DNA of 64,000 bases from Benincasa hispida (taxonomy: Eukaryota > Streptophyta > Magnoliopsida > Cucurbitales > Cucurbitaceae): NCBI RefSeq assembly GCF_009727055.1, contig NC_052354.1:34716050-34780049 (forward strand), given 5' to 3'. Position numbers and translations under genes: made by a program. Below are positions 62,069 through 64,000 of this stretch, in pieces (position 1 is the stretch's first letter; each line of letters opens with the position of its first letter). Below the pieces are notes generated by a model. That model saw only the letters and a list, made by a program, of their open reading frames with translations. It ran no database searches and was not told where the DNA came from.

Positions 62069-62525
62069 TTTTTATGATGGGATTATGCAATAAATGTAGT
62101 AAAACAAATTTAATAAATGTTATTTTGGAAAAGAATATCTCATTAATCACATATAAAATAAAATAAAATAAAAATGTATATCTACACAACAAAAAAATAT
62201 TTAAAAAAAAATGAAAACAAAAAAATCGGATAGATTAAATTAATTGAAAATGTTATAATTGTCCAAAATTATGTCTAAAAGCTTTCAATGAAATATTCAA
62301 AATTTAGGACATTTGTGAATTATATATCTATAATGAAGGCCTTTTAAGTAGAAATCCTAAAATTTGATGTGTATATGAAATTGACTTACTTTACCAGTAA
62401 TATTTCGCAAATGACCTAAACTTTAATTATATTCCAAAACTAGATTTCTGCATAATTCTATGACAATTTTAACCTTTTGGTACACTCTCATATTTAATTT
62501 TTATATTACTTTATAAGACAAATAT

Positions 62526-62930
62526 CAATTTATATTCTTAAACTTTGGAGCTTGTACCAATTTAAATCCTAAACTAATAATTGTATCAATTTAAATTCTA
62601 AACTTTGGAGTTATATCAATTTAAACCCCAAACTAATAATTGTATCAATCTAAACACTGAATTTTTATAAGCGTATCAATTTAAACCTTGAACGTTCATA
62701 ATTGTATCAATTTAAACAATTTATTATGTTTTATTTGGATACACTTATGAAAATTTAGGGTTTAAATTGATATATTTATGAAGGTTTATGGTTTAAATTA
62801 AATTAATATACTTATGAAAGTTCAGGGTTTAAATTGATACAACTTATAAAGTTCAGAGTTTAAATTGATATAACTCTCAAAGTTCAGGGTTTAATTGATA
62901 CAACCCCCAAAGTTTAGGGTTTAAATTATT
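62526..62930. repeat. Foldback element built of ~33-bp tandem units
   Basis: The left half repeats TATCAATTTAAA(C/T)CC(T/C)AAAC words with spacers such as TTTGGAGTTA. The right half repeats the complement GTTTAAATTGATAC with AAAGTTCAGG. The halves meet near 62726 around AATTTATTATGTTTTATTTGG. No coding capacity. Confidence 0.7.
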
Positions 62931-62934
62931 CTTT

Positions 62935-64000
62935 TTTGGTCTGGTTCATGAGTCTTCCAGCCGATTTAGCCTATTCCTTCACATTAGTGGTCCAATTCGA
63001 GGGTTTTGGAGTTGGTTTGGGCCGGTTCAAGGCTCAAGTTGAATTGTTATTGTAATAATTTAGGTTGTTTGCTCGCTTAAGATGCCAAAACTAATCCATA
63101 TCACTGTGTGTTTAATTATTTATGCATTATTGAATGTATGTTATAATTAAATTAAATCTTGTATGTGAATAATGTATCCCATGTAGATTTAAAATCCCAC
63201 CATAGGAAGCATGTAGCATGCATTGAAAGTATGTTATAATTGGTTATAATATATAGTATGCATGTGTTAAGGTTTCATGTGTTTAATACAAATAGTTATA
63301 TTAAATTATGAAATGTTTGATGAATGTTATAGATTGGATGCATGTTTTTTTTTTAATAAATTGTTATAAAATGAATTAGATATTAAAATCTATAACAAAG
63401 ATAAAATGCATGCTCACCTAGGGTTAACAAATAACAACTTGCTTTAATTAGTTAAAATGGGTCATTATCTTATAAAACATTGGTTACAAACTCACTCCAG
63501 CTAAATCCTGTCTAAGGTTGGAGGTACTTATGTTGACGATTTATGGAACACCTACTACCTAGGGATTTTAGCCAGTTCTTGAGTGTCGTTAATCTGGTTT
63601 TATGAGCATACGTGAGCGTTGTTAGGTAATAAATTAGTTTATCACTTAGATATCGTAGGTTATATCCAAATATAAACGTTATACTTGAATAAACACCTAG
63701 ACTTAGGTTGTATTTATCGGTCAAAATATACCTAAATAAAGATTTACCCAAAACAATTAGAACACTTTATTTGGAGATTAATAATATATATGATATATTG
63801 TTTATAGCTCTCATGTCCCTAAGAGTTCACACCATGAGATCCATGCTCGGCTTCATGTCACTTTTACCGTGACTACTCCATTCGAAAAGTGTTTGCATGG
63901 GTCGATAACAAGGTGAATAGGGGAAGTAGTTCATAGTAAATAGGTGAAGGAAATGTATCAACATATCCTGTGGTCTCTTCCATTAGGTTGCACCGTGAGA
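62935..64000 (+). mobile_element. Copia leader fragment running off the window
   Basis: The last ~200 bases (GAGTTCACACCATGAGATCC, AACAAGGTGAATAGGGG, CAACATATCCTGTGGTCTCT) match the leader of the large Copia at about 15960-16140. AT-rich GTATGTTATAATT stretches at 63100-63360 match the style of 14980-15440. No LTR lies immediately to the left, so the leader is 5'-truncated. Gag would be expected beyond the window. Confidence 0.6.

Noticed and set aside
62755..62935. Telomere-like TTTAGGG words
   Set aside because: They occur only inside the GTTTAAATTGATAC unit of the foldback and are not in tandem as TTTAGGG; not interstitial telomere.

Overview
This 64 kb window is AT-rich plant nuclear DNA from a eudicot. 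It has two intact intron-containing genes, both of families known from Arabidopsis, embedded in long stretches of nested and decayed transposable elements (TEs). The Copia LTRs that open TGTTGGGGTTGATGCCC look like cucurbit elements to me. I infer Cucurbitaceae with modest confidence; nothing in the window proves it.

Region by region: 1-4795 is AT-rich intergenic DNA with a foldback repeat, microsatellites and a SINE-like relic. 5040-8759 (+) is a three-exon gene for a 942-residue SMAX1-LIKE protein of the SMXL3/4/5 type. 8760-10760 is intergenic. 10763-26772 is a nested TE block. A minus-strand Copia remnant (gag/protease at 10763-11863; leader, primer-binding site and LTR at 26196-26772) is split by a 14.3 kb plus-strand Copia element. 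That element carries a truncated LTR inside its reverse transcriptase (19530-21534) and a Ty3/gypsy-type solo LTR inside its RNase H (22083-23905, perfect TSD TGATC). 26773-33259 is intergenic, with a CTATCA-rich MITE and a tRNA-derived SINE.

33344-54650 (-) is a 21-exon gene for an 858-residue homologue of TRANSPARENT TESTA 9/GFS9, the plant CLEC16A-like protein. All splice junctions have GT/AG and the frame is continuous. Its long introns hold LINE fragments, a non-autonomous LTR element, a 592 bp foldback and a TRIM. A 31-G homopolymer lies in its presumed 3' flank.

55140-57300 is a decayed element with plant-mobile-domain coding sequence. 57776-62068 contains two head-to-head LTR fragments and a 2.0 kb solo LTR that carries a dense TTGAC (W-box core) cluster upstream of a TATA-like site. 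62526-62930 is a foldback with internal tandem units. 62935-64000 is Copia leader sequence that runs off the window.

The two genes have no evident functional link. SMXL3/4/5-type proteins are nuclear repressor-like phloem regulators, and TT9/GFS9 acts in Golgi/vacuolar trafficking and flavonoid accumulation. I found no CRISPR arrays, rRNA genes or convincing tRNA genes. The most notable structures are the four-layer TE nest, the ACGATCGT-rich Copia leader, the TTGAC cluster in the solo LTR, the chimeric 5' LTR and the poly-G tract beside TT9.
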